Source of the DNA: Prodigiosinella confusarubida
GTDB lineage: Bacteria; Pseudomonadota; Gammaproteobacteria; Enterobacterales; Enterobacteriaceae
Direction: 5' to 3'
NCBI RefSeq assembly: GCF_002847015.1
Contig: NZ_CP025085.1
Location: forward strand, 744,001-808,000
Length of the DNA: 64,000 nt
Under the pieces are notes generated by a model. The model was not told where the DNA came from and searched no databases. It saw only the letters and a list, made by a program, of their open reading frames with translations. This document shows, piece by piece, positions 22,471-35,786 of the stretch (position 1 is its first letter; the number at the start of each line of letters is the position of its first letter). Both the position numbers and the translations under genes were made by a program.

Positions 22471-23388
22471 TTAACTCAGCATTACGCCCACAGCGAACAA
22501 CAAATTGGTGAGCAACGCCCCTTTGACGGTTTTCTCCAGCATTGGGCGCATACTGAACGCTGTTGTTTCCCGCAGTACATAACACGCCTGGTGGATCAGT
22601 AGCGGTAACGTTAGGATAAATAGCCAGCCAGCCAGGCTGTGTAGGTAGAACAAAGCAAACAATGCCAGGCACGCCGGTGCCGTCATCAGTAATAACATGT
22701 GATAACAGCGAGCTTTCTTGGCACCAAGTCGTACCGCCAACGTGTTTTTGCCATTCATCCGATCATTATCTATATCGCGCAGATTATTAATATTTAACAC
22801 TGCCGTTGCCAATAGGCCGCAAGCGGTGGCGGGCAGGATAACAATGCTGTTGAAATGACCGGTTTGCAGATAGTACGACCCTGCCACACTGAGCCAACCA
22901 AAAAAAATCAGTACGGAAATATCGCCCAACCCAATATAGCCGTAAGGTCTATTCCCGACCGTATAAGTGATGGCGGCCAGAATCGCCAGGCAGCCCAGCG
23001 ACAGGAATACGACAATATCAATCGGCTTTTCGCAGGCTAGCGTCACCAGTGCGATGCCAGAGACGATGGTTAACAATATGGTGAGAATCAGTGCGTTTCG
23101 CAGTTCAGTCAACGAGATCATACCCGTCTGAATTCCACGTAGTGGCCCGATTCGAGCTTCGGTATCACTGCCCTTGATCGCATCGCCATAGTCATTCGCC
23201 AGGTTTGAGAGGATTTGCAATAATCCGGCAGTCAGCAATGCCAACAGCGCTATACCAGGTTTGAAACTGCTATGCCAACTGGCAATGGCCGAGCCGGTAA
23301 CGATGGAGGCGAAAGCCAATGGCAATGTCTTGGGACGTAAACTGTCCAGCCATGCCTGGGTTTTGCTGCTATGTATCAATGAGGTCAT
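22471..23388 (-). CDS. menA: 1,4-dihydroxy-2-naphthoate polyprenyltransferase
   Basis: A 305-residue UbiA-family membrane enzyme that prenylates and decarboxylates 1,4-dihydroxy-2-naphthoate to demethylmenaquinone. The Asp-rich motifs NLANDYGDAIKGSD and NNLRDIDNDRMNGKNT bind the Mg-diphosphate substrate, and about nine hydrophobic helices are visible. The frame opens at 23463, but the ATG at 23388 fits E. coli MenA, whose shared block is TQAWLxSLRPKTLPLAFA. Its product feeds anaerobic respiration. Confidence 0.93.
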   Translation of the reverse strand: MTSLIHSSKTQAWLDSLRPKTLPLAFASIVTGSAIASWHSSFKPGIALLALLTAGLLQILSNLANDYGDAIKGSDTEARIGPLRGIQTGMISLTELRNALILTILLTIVSGIALVTLACEKPIDIVVFLSLGCLAILAAITYTVGNRPYGYIGLGDISVLIFFGWLSVAGSYYLQTGHFNSIVILPATACGLLATAVLNINNLRDIDNDRMNGKNTLAVRLGAKKARCYHMLLLMTAPACLALFALFYLHSLAGWLFILTLPLLIHQACYVLRETTAFSMRPMLEKTVKGALLTNLLFAVGVMLS

Positions 23389-23496
23389 AGTGTGCTTCAG
23401 TTCAGGGAAAATTATGTTTGATAATGGTACCGAAAACACAAATGGGAGGCGCTGGCCTCCCACTCTTTAGTTATCAGGACGATCCGTAAATCCAGA

Positions 23497-24828
23497 TTAT
23501 AAAATAAATCGGCTCAGATCTTCATCTGCTACTAGCTCATCAAGGTGACTACGTACATAATCTGCATCAATAGTCACGGTTTCGCCACTCATTTCGCTAG
23601 CATCGTAAGAAACTTCTTCGATTAGTCGTTCCAGTACGGTGTGAAGACGGCGCGCACCGATGTTTTCAGTACGTTCATTGACCTGCCAGGCAGCCTCAGC
23701 GATATGGCGGATACCTTCCGGTGTAAACTCGATGTTTACGCCTTCAGTAGCCATCAGCGCTTTATATTGCTGTGTCAATGATGCGCTGGGTTCAGTCAGA
23801 ATGCGCTCAAAATCCTCGGTTGTCAGTGCCTGTAATTCCACGCGGATGGGTAGACGACCCTGTAGTTCCGGAATCAAATCGGACGGGCTGGATACCTGAA
23901 ATGCGCCAGAGGCAATGAACAGGATATGGTCAGTTTTCACCATGCCGTGCTTGGTGGAAACGGTACACCCTTCCACCAGTGGCAGTAGGTCGCGCTGAAC
24001 ACCTTCACGGGAGACATCAGGGCCAGACGTTTCACCACGTTTGCAGATTTTATCGATCTCATCGATAAATACGATACCGTGCTGCTCTACGGATTCAATC
24101 GCCTGTTGTTTCAGCTCTTCTGGATTGACTAGTTTAGCGGCTTCTTCTTCTACCAGCAGTTTAAAGGCTTCCTTGATTTTTACTTTACGGGTTTTCTGCT
24201 TTTGGCCCGCCAGATTCTGGAACATGGATTGTAACTGGTTAGTCATCTCCTCCATACCTGGAGGTGCCATGATTTCCACACCAACCGGCGCTGCGGCCAG
24301 GTCAACTTCAATCTCTTTATCGTCCAACTGACCTTCACGCAGTTTTTTGCGGAAAGCCTGACGGGCCGCTGAAGGCTCGTGGTTTTCTTCCGCCTGTCCC
24401 CAGTTGTTTTTGGCCGGGGGCAGTAATGCGTCGAGAACGCGTTCTTCAGCCAATTCTTCAGCACGGTGACGATTTCTCTCTATTGAGTACTGGCGTACCA
24501 TTTTGATGGCTGAATCGGCCAGATCGCGGATAATGGAATCCACTTCTTTACCGACATAACCCACTTCGGTAAATTTTGTCGCTTCAACTTTGATAAAAGG
24601 TGCATTGGCCAGCTTGGCGAGTCGACGGGCAATTTCTGTTTTACCTACCCCAGTCGGTCCGATCATCAGGATGTTTTTAGGTGTAACTTCATGGCGCAGG
24701 TTCTCTTCCAGTTGCATACGGCGCCAGCGGTTACGCAGGGCAATTGCTACAGCACGCTTCGCGTTGTGCTGGCCAATGATGTAGCTATCAAGCTCACTGA
24801 CTATTTCGCGCGGGGTCATTTCAGACAT
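23497..24828 (-). CDS. hslU: ATP-dependent protease HslUV, ATPase subunit
   Basis: A 443-residue AAA+ unfoldase, exactly the E. coli length. Walker A GPTGVGKT at 57-64, the pore loop VGYVGKEVD, Walker B FIDEIDK, sensor residues in the [10 protein letters not shown] segment, and the C-terminal tail L-S-R-F-I-L that docks into HslV. It unfolds substrates and feeds them to the HslV chamber. Start ATG at 24828 follows AAGGAT; hslV ends 9 bp upstream. Confidence 0.97.
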   Translation of the reverse strand: MSEMTPREIVSELDSYIIGQHNAKRAVAIALRNRWRRMQLEENLRHEVTPKNILMIGPTGVGKTEIARRLAKLANAPFIKVEATKFTEVGYVGKEVDSIIRDLADSAIKMVRQYSIERNRHRAEELAEERVLDALLPPAKNNWGQAEENHEPSAARQAFRKKLREGQLDDKEIEVDLAAAPVGVEIMAPPGMEEMTNQLQSMFQNLAGQKQKTRKVKIKEAFKLLVEEEAAKLVNPEELKQQAIESVEQHGIVFIDEIDKICKRGETSGPDVSREGVQRDLLPLVEGCTVSTKHGMVKTDHILFIASGAFQVSSPSDLIPELQGRLPIRVELQALTTEDFERILTEPSASLTQQYKALMATEGVNIEFTPEGIRHIAEAAWQVNERTENIGARRLHTVLERLIEEVSYDASEMSGETVTIDADYVRSHLDELVADEDLSRFIL

Positions 24829-24837
24829 AGTGGATCC

Positions 24838-25368
24838 TTACGCCTTGGAGGCTAATTCTTCAATCGTGTGGAACTGGTTGGTATAGATACAGATATCACC
24901 GGCAATACCCAAAGATTTTTCAACAATCTCCCGTGCGCTTAATTCTGTATTTTCCAGCAAGGCGCGTGCAGCGGACTGTGCATATGGTCCACCGGAGCCG
25001 ATGGCAATCAGATCATTTTCTGGCTGCACTACATCACCGTTACCGGTAATAATCAATGAGGCGTTTTCGTCCGCTACAGCCAGCAATGCTTCCAGACGGC
25101 GTAGCATGCGATCAGTACGCCAGTCTTTGGCTAATTCCACTGCCGCTTTTACCAAATGTCCCTGATGCAGTTCCAGCTTCCGTTCAAATAACTCGAACAG
25201 AGTGAAAGCATCAGCGGTACCACCGGCAAATCCAGCAATAACCCGGTCATTATACAAACGGCGTACTTTGCGCACATTCCCCTTCATGACCGTGTTGCCT
25301 AATGTGGCCTGGCCATCTCCGCCAATGACGACCTGCCCATTGCGGCGTACGCTTACGATTGTTGTCAC
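24838..25368 (-). CDS. hslV: ATP-dependent protease HslUV, peptidase subunit
   Basis: A 176-residue proteasome-like peptidase. Translation begins with GTG at 25368 followed by Thr; after removal of the initiator this Thr is the catalytic nucleophile (T-T-I-V-S-V-R-R). The [10 protein letters not shown] and [15 protein letters not shown] segments are conserved. It forms a hexameric double ring with HslU. It starts just downstream of the ftsN terminator, so it should have its own promoter, heat-shock controlled in E. coli. Confidence 0.97.
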   Translation of the reverse strand: MTTIVSVRRNGQVVIGGDGQATLGNTVMKGNVRKVRRLYNDRVIAGFAGGTADAFTLFELFERKLELHQGHLVKAAVELAKDWRTDRMLRRLEALLAVADENASLIITGNGDVVQPENDLIAIGSGGPYAQSAARALLENTELSAREIVEKSLGIAGDICIYTNQFHTIEELASKA

Positions 25369-25393
25369 GCGTAAATCCCCGTTACTTACTGAT

Positions 25394-25418
25394 AAAAAGA
25401 CCCCCGCGTGCCGCGGGG
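25394..25418 (-). terminator. Terminator of ftsN
   Basis: On the minus strand a CCCCGCG/CGCGGGG stem with a 3-nt loop is followed by TCTTTTT. It separates ftsN from hslVU. Confidence 0.85.
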
Positions 25419-25456
25419 CATATTGCTGATAAAGATGGGGGGAAGGGGGAGGGTTT

Positions 25457-26272
25457 TCAACCCCCGTTAGCTAACAGGATGCAGTTGGTGCGGCCCATAC
25501 CTTTAAGCCGAAGCGCCATTTTATTGGCGTTGGTGCGGTTATTATAAGGCCCCAAAATAATCCGGTTCCAGCCTCCGCTGCTGGTGATGTGGCTTTCTAT
25601 TCCGGAAAATGCCAGTTCAGCCCGCACGGATTCAGCAGGCTCCGTGGTTTTGAATGAACCACACTGTACAATCCAGAGTTGTGCTTTTTTCTGCTTACTG
25701 CCATCGACCTTTTCTGGTTCATTTTTCGCTATTTTCGGCTTGGCAATTTCTGGCTTCGTCGGTGAGGGCGCTACTGTTGATACTCGGGGTACTACGGTCG
25801 GTGGTACAACCGCTTGTGGCTTGATGAAAACCTGTGAGCGGGGGACTTGAGTTTCGTTATACGGTACTTCCGACAGTGGCGTCGGTTGGTTGCGCATATC
25901 CGACTGTATCTGCTCCAGTAACTGGCGCTGTTCTTGTGTCAGCTCACCTGTTGTCTCGACATTCCCACCTGCTGAAGGTTCCGTTGGTGTTGTTACACCG
26001 ATATGACGATTTTCCAGCTCTTTGATATAACGCCAGCGTTCTTCCGGTTTTGGTGGTAGTCCGTTACCTTTGCCTGTCTGATGCGGTAACACCGGAGACT
26101 CACCCGGTTTATTATGGACGATGAAATATAACCCTCCCGCAAAGGTGACAAGCACTGCTGCGGCCAGCGCGATCATAACCTTGGAGGTACCGGAACTACT
26201 ACCTTTTCTCCGGTTGGATGTCTTTTTCCGACGCGTTACCGAGCGCCCACGGCTGACATAGTCTCTTTGTGC
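25457..26272 (-). CDS. ftsN: Essential cell division protein FtsN
   Basis: A 271-residue bitopic membrane protein, the trigger for septal peptidoglycan synthesis. The GTG at 26272 gives the E. coli-like start (A-Q-R-D-Y-V); an in-frame TTG at 26293 is the alternative. A basic cytoplasmic tail (1-32) precedes one transmembrane helix (33-53), a Pro/Thr/Gln-rich periplasmic linker, and a C-terminal SPOR domain (about 195-271, [22 protein letters not shown]) that binds denuded septal glycan. It is shorter than the 319-residue E. coli protein, mainly in the linker. cytR lies 84 bp upstream. Confidence 0.92.
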   Translation of the reverse strand, partial: AQRDYVSRGRSVTRRKKTSNRRKGSSSGTSKVMIALAAAVLVTFAGGLYFIVHNKPGESPVLPHQTGKGNGLPPKPEERWRYIKELENRHIGVTTPTEPSAGGNVETTGELTQEQRQLLEQIQSDMRNQPTPLSEVPYNETQVPRSQVFIKPQAVVPPTVVPRVSTVAPSPTKPEIAKPKIAKNEPEKVDGSKQKKAQLWIVQCGSFKTTEPAESVRAELAFSGIESHITSSGGWNRIILGPYNNRTNANKMALRLKGMGRTNCILLANGG

Positions 26273-26355
26273 CACTATCGTTTCGCTGTGCAATAAAAAA
26301 AGTAACAGGCCGCCATGTTACTGAACCCTCAAATGTTTGACCAGCACATGAAGTC

Positions 26356-27399
26356 TTAAAGCCGGTTATGTGTGGAATTAGGCGGGGAGGTACTTTCCCG
26401 AATGACCAACTCACTAGCCAGCAGACGTGATCCACTCTGGACAGAATGACCATATAACTGCTCCAGCAACAATAGCGTAGCTTCACGCCCGATGTCATAG
26501 CGTGGTTGAGCTACAGTGGTGAGTGGCGGAAAGCAGTAACTGGCCTGAGTAATATTATCAAACCCCACCAATGAGAGATCTCGGGGAATATCCAACCCCA
26601 CTCTTCTGGCCTGGGACAATACTCCCAACGCCATGATGTCGCTATGGCAAAAAATAGCACTGGGAGGCGCTGGATGCGACATTAGCGTGGTCAATCCCTT
26701 CATACCGGTTTCATAAGTGAAGTCGCCTCGCACTATGTACTGGTTATCGATGGTTAACCCACAGCGACGCAATGCCTGGATATAGCCTTGTAAACGGTAC
26801 TGGCTCTGTGGCAGATGTTCTGGTCCGGCAATACATGCGATTCGTTGATGTCCCAACTGATGGAGATAATGCACCGCATCGAACGCCGCTGTCAGATTAT
26901 CAATATGCACTGTCGGTAATTCCAGCTCGGGAGCAAATTCGTTGGCCATCACCATTGGTGGAAGATTGCGCTGTTCAGCTTTACTGACATCAAACGGCAG
27001 GTCAGAGCCCAGTAGTAACATACCGTCAATCTGTTTGGTGATAATCAGGTCGAAAAAAGTTTTATCGTTTTGACGCTGATGGGCGCAGTCACCAATCAGT
27101 ACCAGGTAACCACGTTCAGTCGCAGTTTCTTCGATGCCTCTCAATATTTCCGAGAAGAAAGGGTCACATATGTCGGGCACAATCGCCAGAAGGGTTCTGG
27201 ATTCATTACGCTTGAGGTTGCGGGTAATCGAATGAGGAGAATAGCCCACCGACAGTACGGCCTGCTCCACTTTTTGCCGGGTTGGGGCAGATACTTTTTC
27301 CGGGCTCATCAACGCCCGAGATACAGTGGCTGTAGAAACCCCTGCCATATCCGCAACGTCCTTCATGGTCGCTGTGGTGTTTTCTCTCTTTTGCTCCAA
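26356..27399 (-). CDS. cytR: LacI-family transcriptional repressor CytR
   Basis: A 347-residue nucleoside-responsive repressor. The start is a TTG at 27399 supported by AGGAG 7 nt upstream and by homology from the first residues. The LacI helix-turn-helix (TMKDVADMAGVSTATVSRAL) is followed by the periplasmic-binding-like domain (LAIVPDICDPFFSEILRGIE), very close to E. coli CytR. CytR works with CRP on nucleoside uptake and catabolism promoters and is induced by cytidine. The rare TTG may hold its level down. Confidence 0.95.
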   Translation of the reverse strand: MEQKRENTTATMKDVADMAGVSTATVSRALMSPEKVSAPTRQKVEQAVLSVGYSPHSITRNLKRNESRTLLAIVPDICDPFFSEILRGIEETATERGYLVLIGDCAHQRQNDKTFFDLIITKQIDGMLLLGSDLPFDVSKAEQRNLPPMVMANEFAPELELPTVHIDNLTAAFDAVHYLHQLGHQRIACIAGPEHLPQSQYRLQGYIQALRRCGLTIDNQYIVRGDFTYETGMKGLTTLMSHPAPPSAIFCHSDIMALGVLSQARRVGLDIPRDLSLVGFDNITQASYCFPPLTTVAQPRYDIGREATLLLLEQLYGHSVQSGSRLLASELVIRESTSPPNSTHNRL

Positions 27400-27671
27400 C
27401 GCTTTTCTCCTTGCATCAGCGTCAACTGGCGCCGTAGCTTTGGCTACCGTTCGCTTTTGATAGAGAGGCGTCGGGAGCCGCTTAAAAACAGGATATTTCT
27501 GTCACTGTGCTGTTCAGCATACTGCCATCACCAACACTCTTAACAGATTGAGAGCAACATTTGTGGCTTAATTTGCTGGCAAGATGTGATGAATGTCAGT
27601 TTTTTGGAGGCAGTTCGCAATAAATCCCAGTCAAACGGTGTGAGATCTCAATGTTCTTTAACCGCACCCTG

Positions 27672-30005
<2,334 letters not shown>

Positions 30006-30133
30006 TCAGCTGACTAATTTCTGTATGATTCGCCGCCTTTATACCTCGTGGTATAATGATATTTTACTCAACTTCGTGTGGTGTCTGGCGGAATAGGGCT
30101 GGATAGCGACACGGCCTTAAACAGAGGTTTCCC

Positions 30134-30349
30134 ATGAAACAAGGTATTCACCCGAATTATGCTGAAGTTACCGCTACCTGCTCTTGCGGTAATGTTATCA
30201 AAGTCCGTTCTACAGCGGGTCATGATCTGAATCTGGACGTATGTGGCGAATGCCATCCGTTCTATACCGGCAAACAACGCGTGGTTGATACCGGTGGTCG
30301 TGTTGAGCGTTTCAACAAACGTTTCAGCGTACCGGGTGCCAAAAAATAA
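30134..30349 (+). CDS. rpmE: 50S ribosomal protein L31 (zinc-binding form)
   Basis: A 71-residue ribosomal protein. The four zinc-ligand Cys are present (T-C-S-C-G near residues 16-18 and C-G-E-C near 37-40), so this is the C+ paralogue made when zinc is sufficient; the Cys-less ykgM type takes over in zinc limitation. GAGGTTTCCC precedes the ATG. A strong terminator follows. Confidence 0.97.
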   Translation: MKQGIHPNYAEVTATCSCGNVIKVRSTAGHDLNLDVCGECHPFYTGKQRVVDTGGRVERFNKRFSVPGAKK

Positions 30350-30384
30350 GCTTCACCGGTTAGACAACGTTCAGCTGGACGAAA

Positions 30385-30417
30385 GTAAAGGCATCCTTGG
30401 ATGCCTTTACTGTTTTT
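30385..30417 (+). terminator. Terminator of rpmE
   Basis: A perfect 10-bp stem GTAAAGGCAT/ATGCCTTTAC with a 6-nt loop, followed by TGTTTTT. Confidence 0.88.
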
Positions 30418-30438
30418 GAATCCCACATCAATAGATGA

Positions 30439-30756
30439 TCAGTACTCCCAGGTATCGGGGTTGATCCCCATTTCGCGCATGATTATTTTGGCTGCTTCCG
30501 GAATTTCATCACTGCGCTCTTTACGCAGATCTTCATCATTCGGTAAGGGTTGGCCGGTAAAAGCATGCAGAAATGCTTCACAGAGTAACTCGCTGTTAGT
30601 CGCGTGACGCAGGTTGTTTACCTGACGACGCGTTCGCTCGTCAGTTAGTATTTTCAATACTTTCAATGGGATAGAAACTGTGATTTTTTTTACTTGCTCA
30701 CTTTTCTTACCGTGTTCAGCGTATGGGCTTACGTATTCGCCATTCCACTCAGCCAT
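30439..30756 (-). CDS. metJ: Methionine repressor MetJ
   Basis: A 105-residue ribbon-helix-helix repressor that uses S-adenosylmethionine as corepressor. It is almost identical to E. coli MetJ. The DNA-contacting beta strand is [12 protein letters not shown] near residues 22-33. The ATG at 30756 is the E. coli start (M-A-E-W-N-G-E-Y); the open frame upstream to 30840 is not conserved. It diverges from metB across a shared set of met boxes, so it represses itself and metBL. Confidence 0.97.
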   Translation of the reverse strand: MAEWNGEYVSPYAEHGKKSEQVKKITVSIPLKVLKILTDERTRRQVNNLRHATNSELLCEAFLHAFTGQPLPNDEDLRKERSDEIPEAAKIIMREMGINPDTWEY

Positions 30757-30851
30757 GGGATACCTTAAAAATTGATCGTGGTGAAGACAGATACTGTCGC
30801 GTAATACCATAATTCTAGCGATTATTATAGGGATGCTCAATCTATACGCAA

Positions 30852-30891
30852 AGAAGTTTAGAAGTCTAGATGTATTGACGTCTATAATGTC
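30852..30891. promoter_or_regulatory. Tandem met boxes between metJ and metB
   Basis: Five adjoining 8-bp units approximating AGACGTCT: AGAAGTTT (30852), AGAAGTCT (30860), AGATGTAT (30868), TGACGTCT (30876) and a weak ATAATGTC (30884). MetJ dimers bind such arrays cooperatively. The array lies 52 bp before the metB start. Confidence 0.85.
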
Positions 30892-30942
30892 TGCGTTTAC
30901 TCTTGATATTCTTCACTCAGTCTTCAGCCAGGAAAAGCACCA

Positions 30943-32103
30943 ATGACGCGTAAACAGGCTACTATCACAGTTCGTAGTGGGTTAAATAATGACGAGCAGT
31001 TTGGTTGTGTCGTTCCTCCCATTCACCTTTCCAGCACTTACAATTTTACCGGTTTTAATCAGCCTCGAGCGCATGACTACTCTCGTCGGGGGAACCCAAC
31101 GCGTGATGTTGTGCAGCGGGCGTTGGCAGAACTGGAAGGGGGGGCCGGTTCTGTGATGACGAACACCGGTATGTCGGCGATTTTTCTGGTCTGTACGGTA
31201 TTTTTACGCCCCGGCGACCTGCTGGTGGCTCCTCATGATTGTTATGGCGGTAGTTACCGGCTGTTTGAAAGTCTGAGCAAGCGGGGGGTATTCCGCGTGA
31301 AATTTGTCGATCAGGGTGATGATTCGGCGCTGAAGTCTGCTTTGGCCGAAAAACCGAAGCTGGTGCTGGTGGAGAGCCCCAGTAATCCACTGCTGCGTGT
31401 GGTGGATATTGCGGCCATTTGTCAGTCGGCGCGTGAAGCGGGTGCTGTCAGTGTAGTGGATAACACTTTCCTCAGTCCGGTGTTGCAAAATCCACTGCAA
31501 TTGGGTGCCGATCTGGTGATTCATTCTTGTACCAAGTATTTGAACGGGCACTCTGACGTTGTTGCTGGAGCGGTGATTGCCAAGGACCCTGAAGTGGCTA
31601 CCGAACTGGCGTGGTGGGCGAATAATATCGGTGTTACCGGTGCGGCGTTTGATAGTTACCTGCTATTGCGCGGTTTGCGCACGTTGTCGCCGCGTATGGC
31701 CGCAGCCCAGAAAAATGCGCAACAAATTGTGGCGTATTTGCAGGATCAACCGTTAGTGAAAAAGCTGTATTATCCCTCTCTGCCGCAACACCCTGGACAC
31801 GACATCGCCTGCCGTCAACAGTCCGGCTTTGGCGCGATGTTAAGTTTTGAACTGGATGGTGAGGAAGACGCTTTGCGCCGTTTCCTCTCATCGTTGGAGT
31901 TGTTTACGTTGGCGGAATCGTTGGGGGGTGTTGAAAGCCTGATTTCTCATGCAGCTACCATGACTCATGCGGGCATGTCTCCAGAGGCGCGTGCCGCTGC
32001 CGGGATATCAGACACACTGCTGCGCATTTCGGTAGGTATTGAAGACGGTGATGATTTGGTTGCCGATCTGGAACAGGCGTTTCAAGCTGTAACCACGAGG
32101 TAA
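30943..32103 (+). CDS. metB: Cystathionine gamma-synthase
   Basis: A 386-residue PLP enzyme of the Cys/Met metabolism family that joins O-succinylhomoserine and cysteine into cystathionine. The PLP Lys is K198 in HSCTKYLNGHSDVVAGA, and the YSRRGNPTRD loop near residue 46-55 is typical. Length matches E. coli MetB. metL follows after 2 bp, making the metBL operon under MetJ control. Confidence 0.96.
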   Translation: MTRKQATITVRSGLNNDEQFGCVVPPIHLSSTYNFTGFNQPRAHDYSRRGNPTRDVVQRALAELEGGAGSVMTNTGMSAIFLVCTVFLRPGDLLVAPHDCYGGSYRLFESLSKRGVFRVKFVDQGDDSALKSALAEKPKLVLVESPSNPLLRVVDIAAICQSAREAGAVSVVDNTFLSPVLQNPLQLGADLVIHSCTKYLNGHSDVVAGAVIAKDPEVATELAWWANNIGVTGAAFDSYLLLRGLRTLSPRMAAAQKNAQQIVAYLQDQPLVKKLYYPSLPQHPGHDIACRQQSGFGAMLSFELDGEEDALRRFLSSLELFTLAESLGGVESLISHAATMTHAGMSPEARAAAGISDTLLRISVGIEDGDDLVADLEQAFQAVTTR

Positions 32104-32105
32104 AA

Positions 32106-34541
32106 ATGAGTGCTTTAGGGATAGCGGGGGCCGTCACTGGGCGGCAACTGCATAAATTTGGCGGTAGTAGTCTCGCTGATGTGAAATGTTATCAGCGTGT
32201 CGCCGGTATTATGGCGGAGTACAGCCGTCCCGGTGATTTGATGGTGGTTTCCGCTGCGGGTAGCACCACTAATCAGCTGATTAGCTGGTTGAAGTTTAGT
32301 CAGGTCGACCGTATTTCCGCCCACCAGATTCAGCAGGTATTACGCCGTTATCAGAGCGATTTGATTACCGGGTTATTACCAGCGGAGAGTGCAGATCTAT
32401 TGACGGCGGAGTTTATTCACGATCTGGAACGTTTGGCTGCACTGTTGGATGGAAAGATCACCGATGCGGTGTATGCCGAAGTGGTTGGACATGGTGAAAT
32501 CTGGTCAGCGCGTCTGATGTCAGCTGTACTCAATCAGAAAGAGATGTCTGCCTCTTGGCTGGACGCGCGCCAATTCCTGCGAGCAGAGCGTGCGGCTCAG
32601 CCACAGGTGGATGAAGGTCAATCCTGGCCACTGCTACAGCAGCTATTGGCACAACATGCTGATCAGCGTTTGGTTGTCACTGGTTTTATCTGCCGGAATA
32701 AAGCTGAGGAAACGGTACTATTGGGCCGTAATGGCAGTGATTATTCTGCGACCCAGATTGGTGCATTGGCTGGTGTTGAGCGTGTCACTATCTGGAGTGA
32801 TGTTGCCGGGGTATACAGTGCTGATCCGCGCAAAGTGAAAGATGCCTGCCTGCTGCCGCTACTGCGGCTGGATGAGGCCAGTGAATTGGCGCGACTGGCG
32901 GCACCAGTGCTGCATACCCGCACATTACAGCCGGTTTCGGGTAGTGATATTGATCTGCAGTTGCGTTGCAGCTATCAACCGGAGCAAGGGTCTACCCGCA
33001 TTGAACGAGTGCTGGCTTCCGGTACAGGTGCCAAAATCGTTACCAGCCATGATGACGTGTGCCTGATTGAAGTGAAAATCCCGGAAGAGCACGATTTTCA
33101 ACGGGTGCAAAAAGACGTGGAGCAATTGCTGAAACGGGCGCAGATAAAACCTCTGGCGACAGGTGTGCATCAGGATCGTAGCTTGCTACAGCTTTGTTAT
33201 ACCTCTGAAGTGGTGGAGAGTGCCTGGCAGACATTGGAGCAGGCCGCATTGCCGGTACAGCTTGGCTTGCGTGAAGGCTTGGCATTGGTGGCGATGGTTG
33301 GTGCTGGTGTCGGTAAGAATCCGCTGCACAGCCACCGTTTCTATCAGCAGTTAAAAGATCAACCGATCGAGTTTATCTGGCAGGCTGAGGATGATATCAG
33401 TCTGGTCGCCGTGTTGCGTGTCGGTCCTACGGAACATGTGGTGCGTGGCCTGCATCATTCTTTGTTCCGGGCTGAAAAGCGTATCGGGCTAGTGCTGTTT
33501 GGTAAGGGGAATATTGGTTCCCGTTGGCTTGAACTGTTTTCCCGCGAGCAAAGCCTCATTTCGGCTCGTACCGGATTTGAATTTATTCTGGCCGGCGTGG
33601 TGGACAGTACCCGTAGCCTGCTGAATTATGATGGACTGGATGCCAGTCGTGTGCTGGCTTTTTTTGACGAGGATGCAAAGGAACACGACGGCGAGGATCT
33701 GTTCCTGTGGATGCGTGCACACCCGTATGATGACCTGGTAGTGCTGGATGTCACAGCCAGTCCGGCGGTTGCTGATCTCTATCTGGATTTTGCCAGTTAT
33801 GGTTTCCACGTTATCAGCGCCAACAAACTGGCGGGCGCTTCCGGTGGTGATAATTATCGTCAAATCCGGGATGCGTTTGCCAAAACTGGCCGTTACTGGC
33901 TGTATAACGCCACGGTAGGCGCTGGTTTGCCCGTAAACTATGCAGTACGGGATTTACGCGAAAGTGGCGACAGTATCCTGGCTATCAGTGGTATTTTTTC
34001 CGGCACCTTATCCTGGTTGTTTTTGCAATTTGATGGCACGGTGCCATTTACCGAACTGGTGGATCAAGCCTGGCAGCAGGGATTAACGGAACCGGATCCC
34101 CGGGTTGATCTTTCTGGTCAGGATGTCATGCGTAAGCTGGTGATTCTGGCGCGTGAAGCGGGATACGAAATCGAACCAACACAGGTCCGCGTTGAGTCAC
34201 TGGTGCCTGCAGGATGTGAAAATGGCTCGGTCGACCAGTTTTTTGAGGATGGTGAGTCGCTGAATCAACAGATGGAACAGCGACTGGAAGCGGCAAATGA
34301 AATGGGACTGGTGCTGCGCTATGTGGCCCGTTTTGACGCCCATGGCAAAGCCCGTGTCGGGGTGGAAGCCGTCAGACCGGATCATCCATTGGCAGCACTG
34401 CTGCCGTGTGATAACGTTTTTGCCATTGAAAGCCGCTGGTATCGTGATAATCCGTTGGTCATTCGTGGGCCGGGAGCCGGACGGGATGTTACCGCAGGGG
34501 CTATCCAGTCTGATTTAAATCGTTTAGCCCAGTTGTTGTAA
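32106..34541 (+). CDS. metL: Bifunctional aspartokinase II / homoserine dehydrogenase II
   Basis: An 811-residue fusion. The N-terminal aspartokinase shows HKFGGSSLADVK near residue 17 and GRNGSDYSATQIGAL; the middle is an ACT-like linker; the C-terminal homoserine dehydrogenase starts near residue 459 with the dinucleotide motif VLFGKGNIGSRW and includes SANKLAGA and GIFSGTLSWLF. It catalyses the first and third steps from aspartate to homoserine for methionine. Unlike ThrA the E. coli enzyme is controlled by repression rather than feedback. A terminator follows at 34602. Confidence 0.96.
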   Translation: MSALGIAGAVTGRQLHKFGGSSLADVKCYQRVAGIMAEYSRPGDLMVVSAAGSTTNQLISWLKFSQVDRISAHQIQQVLRRYQSDLITGLLPAESADLLTAEFIHDLERLAALLDGKITDAVYAEVVGHGEIWSARLMSAVLNQKEMSASWLDARQFLRAERAAQPQVDEGQSWPLLQQLLAQHADQRLVVTGFICRNKAEETVLLGRNGSDYSATQIGALAGVERVTIWSDVAGVYSADPRKVKDACLLPLLRLDEASELARLAAPVLHTRTLQPVSGSDIDLQLRCSYQPEQGSTRIERVLASGTGAKIVTSHDDVCLIEVKIPEEHDFQRVQKDVEQLLKRAQIKPLATGVHQDRSLLQLCYTSEVVESAWQTLEQAALPVQLGLREGLALVAMVGAGVGKNPLHSHRFYQQLKDQPIEFIWQAEDDISLVAVLRVGPTEHVVRGLHHSLFRAEKRIGLVLFGKGNIGSRWLELFSREQSLISARTGFEFILAGVVDSTRSLLNYDGLDASRVLAFFDEDAKEHDGEDLFLWMRAHPYDDLVVLDVTASPAVADLYLDFASYGFHVISANKLAGASGGDNYRQIRDAFAKTGRYWLYNATVGAGLPVNYAVRDLRESGDSILAISGIFSGTLSWLFLQFDGTVPFTELVDQAWQQGLTEPDPRVDLSGQDVMRKLVILAREAGYEIEPTQVRVESLVPAGCENGSVDQFFEDGESLNQQMEQRLEAANEMGLVLRYVARFDAHGKARVGVEAVRPDHPLAALLPCDNVFAIESRWYRDNPLVIRGPGAGRDVTAGAIQSDLNRLAQLL

Positions 34542-34601
34542 TACGCTTTTACGATCCCCTTATTATCGATAGCCGCTATATACACTTTGTCATCAAACGC
34601 C

Positions 34602-34632
34602 AAGCCTGAAACTGAATGCTTCAGGCTTTTTT
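34602..34632 (+). terminator. Terminator of metBL
   Basis: An AAGCCTGA/TCAGGCTT stem (8 bp, 11-nt loop) followed by a run of T residues. Confidence 0.85.
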
Positions 34633-34750
34633 GTTGCCGTCTATACTGACCGTAGTCAGTTGAATATTTTTCAAGATGCATGAATAAACATCAGCTCTCA
34701 ACGCAATGAAAAGCGTTGACTCTTTATACGGATTCGGTCATTTTCTATAT

Positions 34751-34781
34751 GGACGTCTAAACGTATAGACGTTTGTATAAT
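34751..34781 (+). promoter_or_regulatory. met boxes and -10 of the metF promoter
   Basis: Three abutting met boxes, GGACGTCT, AAACGTAT and AGACGTTT (34751-34774), lie directly before a TATAAT at 34776-34781, so bound MetJ would cover the -35 region. Confidence 0.85.
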
Positions 34782-34805
34782 AGAACAATGACAACGGCTA
34801 ATTGA

Positions 34806-35708
<903 letters not shown>

Positions 35709-35786
35709 TTTTCAAGCATTAATGGTGGGTGGAACCGGCCATGGTAATTTCCAGCTAGATAGCTGCGATATCAACATGCAGTTCTT

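Noticed and set aside
32925-33863. Minus-strand frames of 81-124 codons within metL
   Set aside because: Antisense shadows of an intact bifunctional enzyme gene.
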